From: Granulosicoccus sp965214025
Lineage (GTDB): Bacteria; Pseudomonadota; Gammaproteobacteria; Granulosicoccales; Granulosicoccaceae
Length of the DNA: 64,000 nucleotides
Assembly (NCBI GenBank): GCA_965214025.1
Contig: CBDCAW010000096.1
Span: 1 to 64,000 of the forward strand
Direction of reading: 5' to 3'
The notes below the pieces were generated by a model. It did not search any database, was not told the origin of the DNA, and was given only the letters and a program-made list of their open reading frames with translations. This document shows, one piece after another, positions 44,077 to 53,334 of this stretch (positions are counted from its first letter, which is position 1; each line of letters starts with the position of its first letter). The position numbers were made by a program, and so were the translations under genes.

Positions 44077-45258
44077 TCACGGTAAATCGAAGTCGTATCG
44101 AAAGCCCAGCCTCAGAGTAGCGGCGGCGGTACGGAACCGGTCAGTGGTGTACGCGGTGTAGAGCAACCACAAGCGGTTGAGCATGGGATGACGACTGTAC
44201 TCGACTCCCGCATTCAGCGACCAGCCACCCTGCAGACGGTAGGCCCACCAGGCACTGAGCGAGTGATTGTCCAGGATAGGTTCCATATCACGCTCACGAA
44301 GCCGATCGTCGATCCGCCCGCGCACGAAGCGCTGGTAATGATAGCCGATGCCGACGACCGAACGCGGAGTCGTGCGCTGCCACTGAAAACCGAGCTGACC
44401 GTAATTGCTCTCATTGATGAAGTCAGCCCGTGTGTCGAAGTCGAATTCATTCTCGAAGCTTGCAAGGCTTGCGTAGGTGCGGCTGAAGCTCAGCACGCTC
44501 TTGCACGGTTGGGCCAGCCTCACGCTGGCACCGGATGATGACGCATCGACGTCGTATCGGCAATCGTCGGCGTCTGTGACGCTGCCGCTGAAACCCTCGA
44601 AATTCGACAATGCACGTCCGGCACCCAGGTAGGCGGAAACCCGAGCTGAATATCGGAGTGCCTTGGTTGCAATCAGGTTGCCCTGCAGATGCCAGTCGCG
44701 CGAGTCATTCAATCGCGCAGAGGTAATCAGAAGATCATCGTAGTTCGTGTACGAATTCTTCTCGAGCGCACCGGCACGGTTGGTACCGACGGAGCTTGCG
44801 GCGCTCAACGAAATACCGTCAGGCCGTACCCGAAACCGGTAGTCCGCTGAGGCATCCCACGAGGTCAGGGTGTAGATATCGCGTTTGGACGTGATTTGCC
44901 GTGACGTGGCACCTGCCGAAAAACGCAACGCAGATGTGGGCCTGTAACTCAGTGCGAGGTTGCCGGCAACATAGCGTTGACGTCGTGAAACAGAGTCGAA
45001 ACCACCACCGGTGGCATGTGGCTCGTATTCCACCCGGTCACCGACAGACTCGCCTCCGATATCGAAGGACCAGCTCTTGATCGACCCGCCCGCCGGCCAG
45101 TGGACGCCTACCGGCCCGCCGTCGATGGCCGAGGATACCGGTGTGGCAAGCAAACAGATCAATCCGCCGAGAAGCGGGCAGTACCGCAGCCTGCGAGTCT
45201 GCAGCGAAAGGCGGAAGGCGCTGGTCGAGCATCCATTCATTCGACGAGGAACCATCAC
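44077..45258 (-). CDS. Hypothetical outer-membrane beta-barrel protein
   Basis: I do not recognise a named family. The 393-residue protein has an N-terminal signal region (YCPLLGGLICLLATPVSSA), then alternating polar-hydrophobic strands with aromatic girdle residues: YVAGNLALSYRPTSALRFSA, DASADYRFRVR, GQLGFQWQRTT and VVGIGYHYQRFVRG. It ends in LRLGFRYDFDLP, where an aromatic near the end resembles a barrel C terminus, although the last residue is Pro. This pattern fits a 14-16 strand barrel, perhaps an exopolysaccharide or porin-like protein. The longer start at 45258 is used; an internal ATG at about 45237 is possible. Its gene shares the strand with the lipoprotein gene upstream, 123 bp away, and converges on the solute-binding protein. 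Confidence 0.65.
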   Translation of the reverse strand: MMVPRRMNGCSTSAFRLSLQTRRLRYCPLLGGLICLLATPVSSAIDGGPVGVHWPAGGSIKSWSFDIGGESVGDRVEYEPHATGGGFDSVSRRQRYVAGNLALSYRPTSALRFSAGATSRQITSKRDIYTLTSWDASADYRFRVRPDGISLSAASSVGTNRAGALEKNSYTNYDDLLITSARLNDSRDWHLQGNLIATKALRYSARVSAYLGAGRALSNFEGFSGSVTDADDCRYDVDASSSGASVRLAQPCKSVLSFSRTYASLASFENEFDFDTRADFINESNYGQLGFQWQRTTPRSVVGIGYHYQRFVRGRIDDRLRERDMEPILDNHSLSAWWAYRLQGGWSLNAGVEYSRHPMLNRLWLLYTAYTTDRFRTAAATLRLGFRYDFDLP

Positions 45259-45310
45259 GTGAGATGAAAATGACGATGGGGGGTGAAAGGCAACCAGCCT
45301 GCTTCACATG

Positions 45311-45370
45311 CTAGCGGCCCCTCGATGCCATAATTCAGTCTTCCGAGTCATGACGTCGAAGGGCCACTAG
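45311..45370. repeat. Imperfect inverted repeat carrying the 22-bp motif found at 352-373
   Basis: Arms ctagcggcccctcg (45311-45324) and cgaagggccactag (45357-45370) match at 12 of 14 positions. Bases 45341-45362 repeat exactly the 22-bp motif of the element at 301-377. It lies between the barrel and lipoprotein genes. Confidence 0.62.
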
Positions 45371-45381
45371 AGCATCAGCCG

Positions 45382-46836
45382 CTAGCGGAAGCTGGCATAA
45401 CCCTGGAAACCTTCACCGGTAACCGACTGGCCGCCAGCGTCTATGGAGAACGCTTTCGGACTGGTGAGGTTGTCGCCGTTCTTCTGATTGATTCTCAGGC
45501 CGCCGACGATCATGGTCACCTTGTAGTTGCCGTCACTGTCGAAGAACCCGTCGATGTCCTGATCGGCCAGTCGCTTCTCGATATCGTCGAGGTCGATCTT
45601 CACGAAGTCGTTCCCACTGGAGAAGGTCTTCTCACCGTTGACCTTGAAGGTGGCATCGGTTTCTGTGCCATCCAGTTCAGTGGCATTCACGTTCATCGTC
45701 GAACTCTGCGGTACCTTGATCACCATGCTGCCCACATTCCCTTCCGTCATGGACAGGCGTGCATCGCTCGTGGCTACGGAAAGCACTCGTGCGTCGCCCG
45801 TGCCGACCGCTTCGAGCTTGAAGCCGAGCTGGATCTTCGCTTCGTTCAGTGTCGTGTTGATGGTCAGACCGGCCTTCTCGATACCGACAGCGGCAACCTG
45901 CTTGCCCACGCTGACGTTGTAGAGTTCACCCGTCGGTGTACTCGATTCGAACTCCGTCAGTGAATAGGTATTCTCGACACCCGTCTCGTTCCTGAAGGTC
46001 ACCTCGATCAAATTGCGATCAACCGTCAGTGCCGGATTCGAACCTGTTTTCTGGGTCCCGTCGAGATCCCGGGCTTCTTCGACCGCTCGATTCAGATCTT
46101 GCACGGAGGTAACCGCTGCGTTGATGCCGGCTTGATCTTTCCCCAACGCCGGCTTGACCTTGGCAAGTTCCACATTCAATCGGCTGAGCGTCTCGGTCAG
46201 ATTTTCGCTCAGGGAAACCGTGGCGCCCGTGTCATTGGCTGCCTTGAGACTGGCGGCGAACGTATTCATCACGAGGGAATAGTCCTCGGTGGTGCTGGCG
46301 AACTCCTTGATCACGTTGTTGACCTGTGCGTTGAGCTTGCTGTACTTCAGGTTGTTGAGCTCAGCCGGGTTGACGGACAGATCGAGCTTGCCGTCGAAGT
46401 TCAGGGACTTGCCGACGGTTTCCACCGATGTGGCGAAATTCGCGGGGTCGTAGACACCGTTGGTCGATGAAATGGCCACGGCGAGCGTGGATAGCGGCGT
46501 GACGAAGTCGAGGGTGGCAGGGCCCCTGAGCTCACCGACGAACACTTCGCCACCGGTGGTTGCATTCTCATCGAAGCCGACATCCTGACCACCACTGATG
46601 CGAAACAGTTGCGTGCCCGCTGGGCAACTGAAGCGGCCGGCAGCTGCCGTCGTGCCGCGCATGGCGTCATCGCAGAAAACTGTGGCGCCAACGATGTAAC
46701 CATCGATTGCCTGTGCTTGCTCGGCGCCGGGGCCACTGGAACCACTGGAGCCACCGCCGCAGGCACTGGCCAGCAGACCACCGAGGGCGACTGCTGCGCC
46801 CAACACTCGTACAGGGTCAGACACGAATCTTGTCAT
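45382..46836 (-). CDS. Hypothetical lipoprotein with DGYIVGATVFCD motif
   Basis: The 484-residue protein has a lipobox near residue 26 (LLASAC followed by a Gly/Ser-rich tether), so it is probably lipidated. After the tether comes DGYIVGATVFCDDAMRG, which resembles the D-G-x-I-x-G-A-T-V repeats of bacterial adhesins and surface proteins. The rest is rich in Asp, Asn and Thr with beta-strand periodicity (VDRNLIEVTFRNETGVENTY, DNLTSPKAFSIDAGGQSV). No catalytic motif is seen. It may be a surface or adhesion protein acting with the barrel encoded just downstream on the same strand. Role unknown. Confidence 0.65.
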   Translation of the reverse strand: MTRFVSDPVRVLGAAVALGGLLASACGGGSSGSSGPGAEQAQAIDGYIVGATVFCDDAMRGTTAAAGRFSCPAGTQLFRISGGQDVGFDENATTGGEVFVGELRGPATLDFVTPLSTLAVAISSTNGVYDPANFATSVETVGKSLNFDGKLDLSVNPAELNNLKYSKLNAQVNNVIKEFASTTEDYSLVMNTFAASLKAANDTGATVSLSENLTETLSRLNVELAKVKPALGKDQAGINAAVTSVQDLNRAVEEARDLDGTQKTGSNPALTVDRNLIEVTFRNETGVENTYSLTEFESSTPTGELYNVSVGKQVAAVGIEKAGLTINTTLNEAKIQLGFKLEAVGTGDARVLSVATSDARLSMTEGNVGSMVIKVPQSSTMNVNATELDGTETDATFKVNGEKTFSSGNDFVKIDLDDIEKRLADQDIDGFFDSDGNYKVTMIVGGLRINQKNGDNLTSPKAFSIDAGGQSVTGEGFQGYASFR

Positions 46837-46951
46837 TTGTAGGTACTACCGGTTTGCTTTAAGGAATTTGCAAGATTGCATTTTCTGTACCATGAACCAT
46901 CACGCCTTTTCCGCTATTGGAAACACGGCGGCACATCGTGGATAGAACTGA

Positions 46952-48313
46952 ATGAAGATGCGTTTCCTGTGCCTGTCGCTGGTCTTAGGGTTCGTCTGGT
47001 TGGGCTCCGCGGCGCTCGCCGACATGCGATCGCGTTCGGCCCACGAGCGCCTGATCGAGCACCTGGACGGCATCGGCGGGCTCCGTCTGCAAGCGGTGTC
47101 CTACACGCCGGGTGTGCCATCCAGCATGGCAATAACGCAAGTCAGTCTCCCTGTGGCCCTGCCCGGCAGCGGTGCCAAGGCGGGGCGAGGCACCCCTGCC
47201 CCTGTCGTGTTTCGTCTGCGCCATGTCATCCAGCCCGTAGCATCGACAGCTGATCTGCCTGCAGAGGTGCGCGTCGTTACCACACTTCTCACAGACAAGG
47301 CTGATGAAAGGGTTCGGCAGTTCGCAGCGGCTTTCGACGCGGATCAGCCCTTCGTTCTGGAATCCGGCATCCGCCCGGGAGGTGAAGCCGTTCACGACCT
47401 CAGCGTCGGATCAGTGACCTGGCAGACATCATCCGGGCCAGGGCGATTCGAGGGGGCCAACTACCGCATGAAAAGCAAGCCGAGCGGTGATTTCGAAGGT
47501 ACGGGGCAGCTCAGCGGCGGGACGTTGTCATTACCGGATCGTACCCGGTTGGATTTCACGAATATCGACCAGCAGTTTTCCGGCAAGCGTGCGAGCGATG
47601 GATCATTCAGCACAGATCACTTGTTTCGCGTGGCATCGATGGCATGGACGGGACAGGCACAGGACCAACCGATACGCGCCAGAGATCTGACACTCGAGCT
47701 GAACGCACGGCGCACCGGTGAACAAGTGGATGGGACCGTGCAGCTGGCCAGCGATGCGATAGACATCGCATGGCCGATCGAGCGACTGGACCTGGAAATG
47801 AGGATGACCAATCTGGCGATGCAGGGCAGCCGTGGCTGGCTGTCGCTCTTCGACACCTGGTTTGCGCCCTTGCGGCCTGACGCATCCGGCCCTGACGACA
47901 CCCTGCCCCGACAGGCAGATCATGGCTGGTTCACCTTTCTCGAAGAGTTTCTGGTTCCGGGCACCTCCGCCACGTTGGACGTGAAACTGGGCAACCGAAA
48001 CGGGGCTCTTCATGCTCTGACGGAACTGTTGTTCCGCGGTGACGGCTCCGTGAATGGCTTCGACTCGATCAATGCGGTAGGTGATCTGCTAGCCGCCATC
48101 AAGGGCACGATGACTCTCAGCGCCGATGCCGACACCTTCAACGGCACACCCATTGCTGCATTGCTGGCAAGCCCGTTGGCCTCACAGGCCATAGACTTCG
48201 ACGGTACTTCCTATCGCAGTGAGCTGGTGCTCGCCGATCAGGTACTGACGATCAACGACATGCCGGTACCCTTGCAATTCCTGCTGGCGGATTTCCTGGC
48301 GCGTCCGCTGTGA
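46952..48313 (+). CDS. DUF945 family (YdgA-like) exported protein
   Basis: The 453-residue protein has a signal peptide (CLSLVLGFVWLGSAALAD) and matches the DUF945/YdgA layout: an N-terminal small domain (RLIEHLDGIGGLRLQAVSYTPG), a long beta-rich middle (FEGTGQLSGGTLSLPDRT, LELNARRTGEQVDGTVQL), and the C-terminal part with LRMTNLAMQGSRGW-like text and a final LPLQFLLADFLARPL. Function is unknown; the E. coli homologue is envelope-associated. Start ATG 46952 (or 46958). It stands 36 bp upstream of manC on the same strand and may be transcribed with the downstream sugar and pterin-like genes. Confidence 0.68.
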   Translation: MKMRFLCLSLVLGFVWLGSAALADMRSRSAHERLIEHLDGIGGLRLQAVSYTPGVPSSMAITQVSLPVALPGSGAKAGRGTPAPVVFRLRHVIQPVASTADLPAEVRVVTTLLTDKADERVRQFAAAFDADQPFVLESGIRPGGEAVHDLSVGSVTWQTSSGPGRFEGANYRMKSKPSGDFEGTGQLSGGTLSLPDRTRLDFTNIDQQFSGKRASDGSFSTDHLFRVASMAWTGQAQDQPIRARDLTLELNARRTGEQVDGTVQLASDAIDIAWPIERLDLEMRMTNLAMQGSRGWLSLFDTWFAPLRPDASGPDDTLPRQADHGWFTFLEEFLVPGTSATLDVKLGNRNGALHALTELLFRGDGSVNGFDSINAVGDLLAAIKGTMTLSADADTFNGTPIAALLASPLASQAIDFDGTSYRSELVLADQVLTINDMPVPLQFLLADFLARPL

Positions 48314-48349
48314 CGGAGGCGGTACGCCGGAGCTGTGGAAGACTGATCA

Positions 48350-49834
48350 ATGACTGCTGAACCAACGCCCGATCAAACACCGGTCACCGCAAAAGGTGTT
48401 ACGCCGACTATCGTGCCCGTCATTCTGGCCGGCGGCTCCGGTACGCGCCTGTGGCCTCTGTCGCGTACCTTTCACCCGAAGCAGTTTCTGGCGCTGGGCG
48501 GCGAGGACAGCCTGCTGCAGCAGACGGTGAAACGTGCCGCGACGTGTTGCGAGACGCCCCCGCTGCTGATCTGCAACGATGCCCATCGATTCCTGACCGC
48601 CGAACAGGTTCGTGCCACCGATACCGCACGGGCCACCATCATGCTCGAGCCGGCCGCGCGCAATACGGCGCCGGCGATCGCGGTGGCCGCCTGGCAGGTC
48701 GTGCACTCCCACGGCGAGGATGCCGTGATGTGCGTGATGCCGGCAGATCATCTGATTGCCGACGATGCGCTGTTCGCCCAGGGGGTGACCGCCGCGCTCG
48801 AGGCCGCGAACAGCGGGGCCCTGGTCACCTTCGGCGTGAAGCCTGATCGTCCCGCCACCGGTTTCGGCTACATTCGTGCCGGTGGCGAGCCGGATGCATC
48901 CGGCGCCTTTCCCATCGAGGAATTCGTCGAAAAGCCTGACCGTGCGAACGCCGAACGATACCTGAGCAGTGGAGACTACTTCTGGAACGCGGGAATCTTC
49001 GTCTTTCGAGCCAGTCGATACCTGCAAGTGCTCGAAACTCTCGAGCCAGCCATGTTCGAGCTGTCACGCAAGGCCGTGCAGGGCGCCGAACGCGACCTGG
49101 ATTTCATACGCCTCGATGCCGACGCCTTCAGTGCCTGCCGCGATGAATCCATCGACTATGCCGTCATGGAGAAGGCCAGCCAGCGGGTCGTGGTGCCATT
49201 CGCCGGCAACTGGTCCGATGTAGGAAGCTGGGATGCGGTGTTCGAGGCGGGCAGTGCCGACGCGAACCGCAACGTCACCCACGGAGACACGCTCATGGAA
49301 AACTGCCGCGATTGCTACATTCATAGCGAATCGCGCCTGGTGGCAACCCTGGGGCTTGCAAATATCGGCGTGGTGGAAACCAGCGACAGCGTCTTCGTCA
49401 CCGATCTGGCACAGGCACAGGATGCCAGGCTGCTCGTGGCCAGGCTGAAAAAGAGCAAGCGCTCGGAGGTCGATTTCCACAAGGTGGTGCATCGTCCGTG
49501 GGGCAGCTACGAATCACTGGCCACCGGTGATCGCTTCCAGGTCAAGCGGCTCATCGTGAAGCCGGGTGCCAGGCTCTCCCTGCAACGCCATCATCATCGC
49601 TCGGAACACTGGATCGTCGCGTACGGTACGGCACTGGTCACCATCGATGACGATGTCCGGCAACTCAACGAGAACACCTCCACCTACATTCCACTCGGTG
49701 CCAAGCACCGGCTCGAGAACCCGGGCAAGATTCCTCTCGTCATCATAGAGGTGCAATCGGGAAGCTATTTCGGTGAGGATGACATCGAGCGATTCGACGA
49801 TGTCTATGGCCGAGGTGCCGTCGGCGCGCAATGA
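48350..49834 (+). CDS. manC: Mannose-1-phosphate guanylyltransferase / mannose-6-phosphate isomerase (bifunctional)
   Basis: The 494-residue enzyme makes GDP-mannose and, through its C-terminal cupin, mannose-6-phosphate/fructose-6-phosphate interconversion. The nucleotidyltransferase part has GGSGTRLWPLSR (residues 28-39), PADHLI and VEKPDRANAERYL. The PMI part has SLQRHHHRSEHWIV, a metal-binding His cluster, and IPLGAKHRLENPG. Length equals ManC/AlgA. Its stop overlaps the next gene start (ATGA), so GDP-mannose synthesis is coupled to the dehydrogenase-PTPS-glycosyltransferase genes. That suggests the glycosyltransferase uses GDP-mannose. Confidence 0.94.
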   Translation: MTAEPTPDQTPVTAKGVTPTIVPVILAGGSGTRLWPLSRTFHPKQFLALGGEDSLLQQTVKRAATCCETPPLLICNDAHRFLTAEQVRATDTARATIMLEPAARNTAPAIAVAAWQVVHSHGEDAVMCVMPADHLIADDALFAQGVTAALEAANSGALVTFGVKPDRPATGFGYIRAGGEPDASGAFPIEEFVEKPDRANAERYLSSGDYFWNAGIFVFRASRYLQVLETLEPAMFELSRKAVQGAERDLDFIRLDADAFSACRDESIDYAVMEKASQRVVVPFAGNWSDVGSWDAVFEAGSADANRNVTHGDTLMENCRDCYIHSESRLVATLGLANIGVVETSDSVFVTDLAQAQDARLLVARLKKSKRSEVDFHKVVHRPWGSYESLATGDRFQVKRLIVKPGARLSLQRHHHRSEHWIVAYGTALVTIDDDVRQLNENTSTYIPLGAKHRLENPGKIPLVIIEVQSGSYFGEDDIERFDDVYGRGAVGAQ

Positions 49835-50799
49835 CCCAAGCGTTCTGGATCACCGGAGCAGGCGCCGGCGAGCTGCGGCCGGAAGTATTGGCCGAACCGG
49901 GTGCAGCGGACGTGCTCATCCGCACGCTCTACTCAGGTGTCAGCCGTGGCACCGAATCATTGGTGTATCGCGGTGAGGTACCGCGAAGCGAGCACGAGAG
50001 AATGCGCGCCCCGTTTCAGCAAGGCGATTTCCCGGCCCCCGTGAAGTACGGCTACATCAATGTCGGCCGGGTCGAACAGGGCCCATCGTCGTTGGCAGGA
50101 AGAGTCGTCTTCTGCCTGTACCCGCATCAGGATAGGTACCTGGTGCCGGCCGCAGCGGTCACCGTGCTGCCTGAGAACCTGCCACCGTCACGAGCAATTC
50201 TGGCGGCCAACCTGGAAACGGCGATCAACGGGCTATGGGATGCCGCACCGCGCATCGGTGATCGTATCAGTGTGGTCGGCGCAGGCGCCGTGGGCTGCCT
50301 GGTGGCCTGGCTGGCGGGCCGCATCGCGGGGTGCGAGGTCGAGCTGATCGACACACGAGCGGGGCGCGCACATCAGGCGCGTGCACTGGGGGTCGGCTTT
50401 GCATTACCAGACCAGGCCAGGCACGAGGCTGATCTCGTGATTCATGCCAGCGGCTCCCAGGCAGGGCTGAACACCGCGCTGTGCCTTGCCGCCATGGAGG
50501 CGACGGTGCTCGAGATGAGCTGGTTCGGCACCCGAGCGGTCTCAGTCGAGCTTGGTGGTTCCTTCCATTCGCAACGCCTGACATTGAAGGCTTCGCAAGT
50601 CGGACAGGTGGCCACCGCCCAACGCTCACGCTGGAACTACCCACGCCGCATGGCCCTGGCGCTACGCCTGCTGGCAGACCCGGCCCTGGAATGCCTGATC
50701 ACCGGCGAGACACCTTTCGCAGAGCTGCCGTCGGCAATGGCGCGACTGGCAGGCGGTGAAGACGATACCATCTGCCATCGGATCGTCTACCCCACCTAG
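49831..50799 (+). CDS. MDR-family dehydrogenase/reductase (zinc-type fold, Cys ligand lost)
   Basis: The 322-residue protein has the medium-chain dehydrogenase layout: a GroES-like N-terminal part (LYSGVSRGTESLVYRGEVP) and a Rossmann domain with GAGAVGCLVAWLAGR and an acidic end of strand 2 (VELIDTRAGR). The first catalytic zinc Cys seen in alcohol dehydrogenases is replaced by Ser/Gly text (SGVSRGTE), so zinc catalysis is doubtful; GHE is also missing. It lacks four structural Cys. It likely oxidises or reduces a sugar or pterin-type intermediate. It overlaps manC by four bases and precedes the PTPS-like gene by 13 bp. Confidence 0.85.
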   Translation: MTQAFWITGAGAGELRPEVLAEPGAADVLIRTLYSGVSRGTESLVYRGEVPRSEHERMRAPFQQGDFPAPVKYGYINVGRVEQGPSSLAGRVVFCLYPHQDRYLVPAAAVTVLPENLPPSRAILAANLETAINGLWDAAPRIGDRISVVGAGAVGCLVAWLAGRIAGCEVELIDTRAGRAHQARALGVGFALPDQARHEADLVIHASGSQAGLNTALCLAAMEATVLEMSWFGTRAVSVELGGSFHSQRLTLKASQVGQVATAQRSRWNYPRRMALALRLLADPALECLITGETPFAELPSAMARLAGGEDDTICHRIVYPT

Positions 50800-50812
50800 G
50801 AAATTCCAGCGC

Positions 50813-51220
50813 ATGTACCGACTGAACGTTCGCGACCACTTCATGATTGCCCACAGCTTCAAGGGCGAGGTGTTCGGCCCTGCCCAGGCGCTTCACGGTG
50901 CCACCTACGTCGTGGATCTGGAGATGCGCCGTGCGGAGCTCGACGCCGATGGCCTGGTCGTCGATATCGGGCTCGCCAGCCAGGCCCTGCAGGGAGTACT
51001 CGAGAAGCTCAACTACCGCAACCTCGACGACGATCCTGCGCACGCGGGCAAGAACACGACCACGGAGTATCTGGCGCGCGTGATCTTCGATCGGGTGGCC
51101 GGGCTGATAGCCTCTGGTGAATTGGGGGCGGCGGCACACGGGCTGGATTCCCTGCGGGTGACGCTGAACGAATCGCATGTCGCGTGGGCGAGTTTCGAAG
51201 ACGATCTGCCGGGTCGATAA
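50813..51220 (+). CDS. 6-pyruvoyl/6-carboxy-tetrahydropterin synthase-like protein with altered active site
   Basis: The 135-residue protein has the tunnelling T-fold of PTPS/QueD: HFMIAHSFKGEVF, LHGATYVVDLEMRR, DADGLVVDIG, then LNYRNLDDDP and the closing TLNESHVAWASFE. Compared with QueD, the zinc His in HGH is Ala30 (HGA), the catalytic Cys four residues earlier is Ala24, and the catalytic Asp-His pair in LDH is Asn67-Tyr68. His14 and His28 remain, as does Glu120. So ordinary PTPS or QueD catalysis is unlikely; the fold is kept and the family neighbours suggest a changed reaction or a binding role. It follows the dehydrogenase by 13 bp. Confidence 0.86.
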   Translation: MYRLNVRDHFMIAHSFKGEVFGPAQALHGATYVVDLEMRRAELDADGLVVDIGLASQALQGVLEKLNYRNLDDDPAHAGKNTTTEYLARVIFDRVAGLIASGELGAAAHGLDSLRVTLNESHVAWASFEDDLPGR

Positions 51221-51232
51221 CCACAGGGGGTC

Positions 51233-52369
51233 GTGAACGTGCCGAGCTTTCACCTGTTGCTGCCCGGGAAGCTGGAGCAGAACACCGGCGGCTATCTCTA
51301 CGATCGACATATCGTCGACGGGTTACGTCAGCGCGGTTGGCGCATCGGTGTGCACGAGCTGGATACCACCTTCCCTTACCCGGATTCGAAGGCGCTGGCT
51401 CACGCAGCGGCCACACTCGCCGGCCTGCCCGAGCACGCCTGTGTCGTGATCGATGGCCTGGCCCTGGGGGCCATGCCTGATGTCGTCGAATTGCACGCCA
51501 CGCGGCTTTGCCTCGTTGGCCTCGTGCATCACCCATTGGCTCTGGAAACCGGGCTCGGGCCTGAAATTGCCGAGCGGCTGCACGCCAGCGAACGGCAGGC
51601 ACTGAGCAGTACCCGTGCGGTCATCACCACCAGCGTAAGTACCGCCCGCACACTGCTGCACTATGCCGTACCCCTGGAAAAGATAACCACCGTGGCACCG
51701 GGTGTGACCAAGCCGTCGCCGACGACAAGCGATACCGCTGATGCCTCGCTGCAAGGCACGAGCCTGCAGGGAACGGGCGAGCGAGCACCGCCTTCTCTGG
51801 GCAATCCACTGAAGCTTCTCTGCGTGGCAACCCTGATTCCGCGCAAGGGGCATGACGTGCTCATCGAAGCCTTGCGAGAGCTGGTGGACAAACCGTGGGT
51901 GCTTACCTGCGTGGGCAGCGATCAGCGCGACAGGGCATGGGCCGAGGAACTGCGCTTGCGTATCGACGGCGCCGGCCTTGCGAGCAGGGTGCAGATCACA
52001 GGCGAAATTTCCGCCGGCGAGCTGCAGGAATGTTATCGACGAGCGGACGTGTTCGTGCTCGCATCACACCACGAAGGCTACGGCATGGTCTTCGATGAAG
52101 CGATAGCCAACGGCCTGCCGATCGTGGCTACCGCCGCCGGTGCCATCGTGGACACCGTGCCGGAGAACGCCGGGCTGCTGGTGCCGCCGGACGACCCACC
52201 GGCCCTGGCGAACGCCTTGGCCAGCCTGCTTGATGCGAGTGATAGCCTGCACGAGCTGCGCGACGGGGCCTGCCGGGCAAGTAGGAATCGACGCAGCTGG
52301 GGCCGGGCCTGCACTGAATTCGCAAGCGCCCTCGAGCGTATCGACCCGTTACCGATGGCTTCCGCCTGA
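51233..52369 (+). CDS. GT4-type glycosyltransferase
   Basis: The 378-residue GT-B enzyme has a GT4/GT1 pattern: N-terminal LLLPGKLEQNTGGYLYDRHIV, a middle hinge with a low-complexity, repetitive segment (ASLQGTSLQGTGE, about residues 171-185), then LLCVATLIPRKGHDVLIEAL, GEISAGELQECYRRADVFVL, and the E-x7-E motif ASHHEGYGMVFDEA. It should transfer a sugar from a nucleotide donor; GDP-mannose from ManC is a reasonable guess. The start is GTG 51233. It precedes a methyltransferase with a one-base overlap (TGATG) and follows the PTPS-like gene by 12 bp. Confidence 0.9.
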   Translation: MNVPSFHLLLPGKLEQNTGGYLYDRHIVDGLRQRGWRIGVHELDTTFPYPDSKALAHAAATLAGLPEHACVVIDGLALGAMPDVVELHATRLCLVGLVHHPLALETGLGPEIAERLHASERQALSSTRAVITTSVSTARTLLHYAVPLEKITTVAPGVTKPSPTTSDTADASLQGTSLQGTGERAPPSLGNPLKLLCVATLIPRKGHDVLIEALRELVDKPWVLTCVGSDQRDRAWAEELRLRIDGAGLASRVQITGEISAGELQECYRRADVFVLASHHEGYGMVFDEAIANGLPIVATAAGAIVDTVPENAGLLVPPDDPPALANALASLLDASDSLHELRDGACRASRNRRSWGRACTEFASALERIDPLPMASA

Positions 52370-53235
52370 TGAGCAGCTTCACCACCGACTGGCTCTACCT
52401 GCGCGAGCCGGCCGACCACACCGCACGCGACAATGCCGTTTCCACAAGGCTTGTCGCCTGGGCGAAGGCGCACGGCTCACTCTCCGTGCTCGATCTGGGT
52501 ACCGGCACAGGTTCCAACCTCAGGTATCTCGCACCGCGGCTCGGGCACGATCAGTACTGGCGTCTGCTCGATCACGATGCCACGTTGCTCGCCGCCTTGC
52601 CAGGGCGGCTTGGCGAATGGGCCGCGATGAATGACCACCGCTTTACCGAAGGCCGGGAGTGCCTGTTGGAAGGTGACGGCTTCTCGGCCCGTATCGAGTT
52701 CGCGCGTGCGGACCTCGCCAACGGTATCGAGCAGTACCTGAAGGTTCCCACACGGCTTGTCAGTGCCTCCGCTCTGCTCGATCTCGTGTCCAGGAGCTGG
52801 ATCGAGCAGCTGCTGATCGCCTGCCAGGCTCATGGCTGCGCCCTGTGCTTCGCACTCAACTACAACGGGCTGGTGCGGTGGCAACCTGCCGTACCAGACG
52901 ATGATGCACTGCGAGAGCGGCTCAACGCTCATCAACGGCAGCGAAAGGGTCTGGGCATGGCGCTTGGACCTGCTGCCGGTGACATCATGGCACGGCGCAT
53001 GGCCTCTGCCGGCCTGGATGTGACCCGCGCCGACAGCAACTGGCAGCTCGGCGAGCCCATGGCCGACCTGCAGGTCGCGCTTGCCCGAGGATGGGTGGAG
53101 GCGGCCGTGGAACACGATGCGGCCTTTGCCGAGCGTGCGAATCGGTGGTTCGTGCAACGCGAATCAGTCGCACGCACCCGGGATGCTCGAGTGGTGGTCG
53201 GGCATGTCGATGTGCTGGGATTACCCGCTTCGTAA
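52369..53235 (+). CDS. Class I SAM-dependent methyltransferase
   Basis: The 288-residue protein has a class I Rossmann methyltransferase core. Motif I is SVLDLGTGTGSNLRYL (residues about 38-53), an acidic loop follows (WRLLDHDATLL), then RIEFARADLANG, and motif IV-like VSASALLDLVSRSW. C-terminal text is family-specific. It probably methylates the small molecule made by the neighbouring enzymes. The ATG is coupled to the glycosyltransferase stop. It is the last gene of the manC-MDR-PTPS-GT-MT group. A convergent RibD-type reductase gene follows 100 bp further. Confidence 0.84.
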   Translation: MSSFTTDWLYLREPADHTARDNAVSTRLVAWAKAHGSLSVLDLGTGTGSNLRYLAPRLGHDQYWRLLDHDATLLAALPGRLGEWAAMNDHRFTEGRECLLEGDGFSARIEFARADLANGIEQYLKVPTRLVSASALLDLVSRSWIEQLLIACQAHGCALCFALNYNGLVRWQPAVPDDDALRERLNAHQRQRKGLGMALGPAAGDIMARRMASAGLDVTRADSNWQLGEPMADLQVALARGWVEAAVEHDAAFAERANRWFVQRESVARTRDARVVVGHVDVLGLPAS

Positions 53236-53334
53236 GACCAATGCCCTGCAACCTACTGACCATTTCAAGGGTATCGCAGGCCCCGATGACCGGTGTGAAC
53301 TCGCCGCCCGAACCATCACCGGAGACGACGGCAA

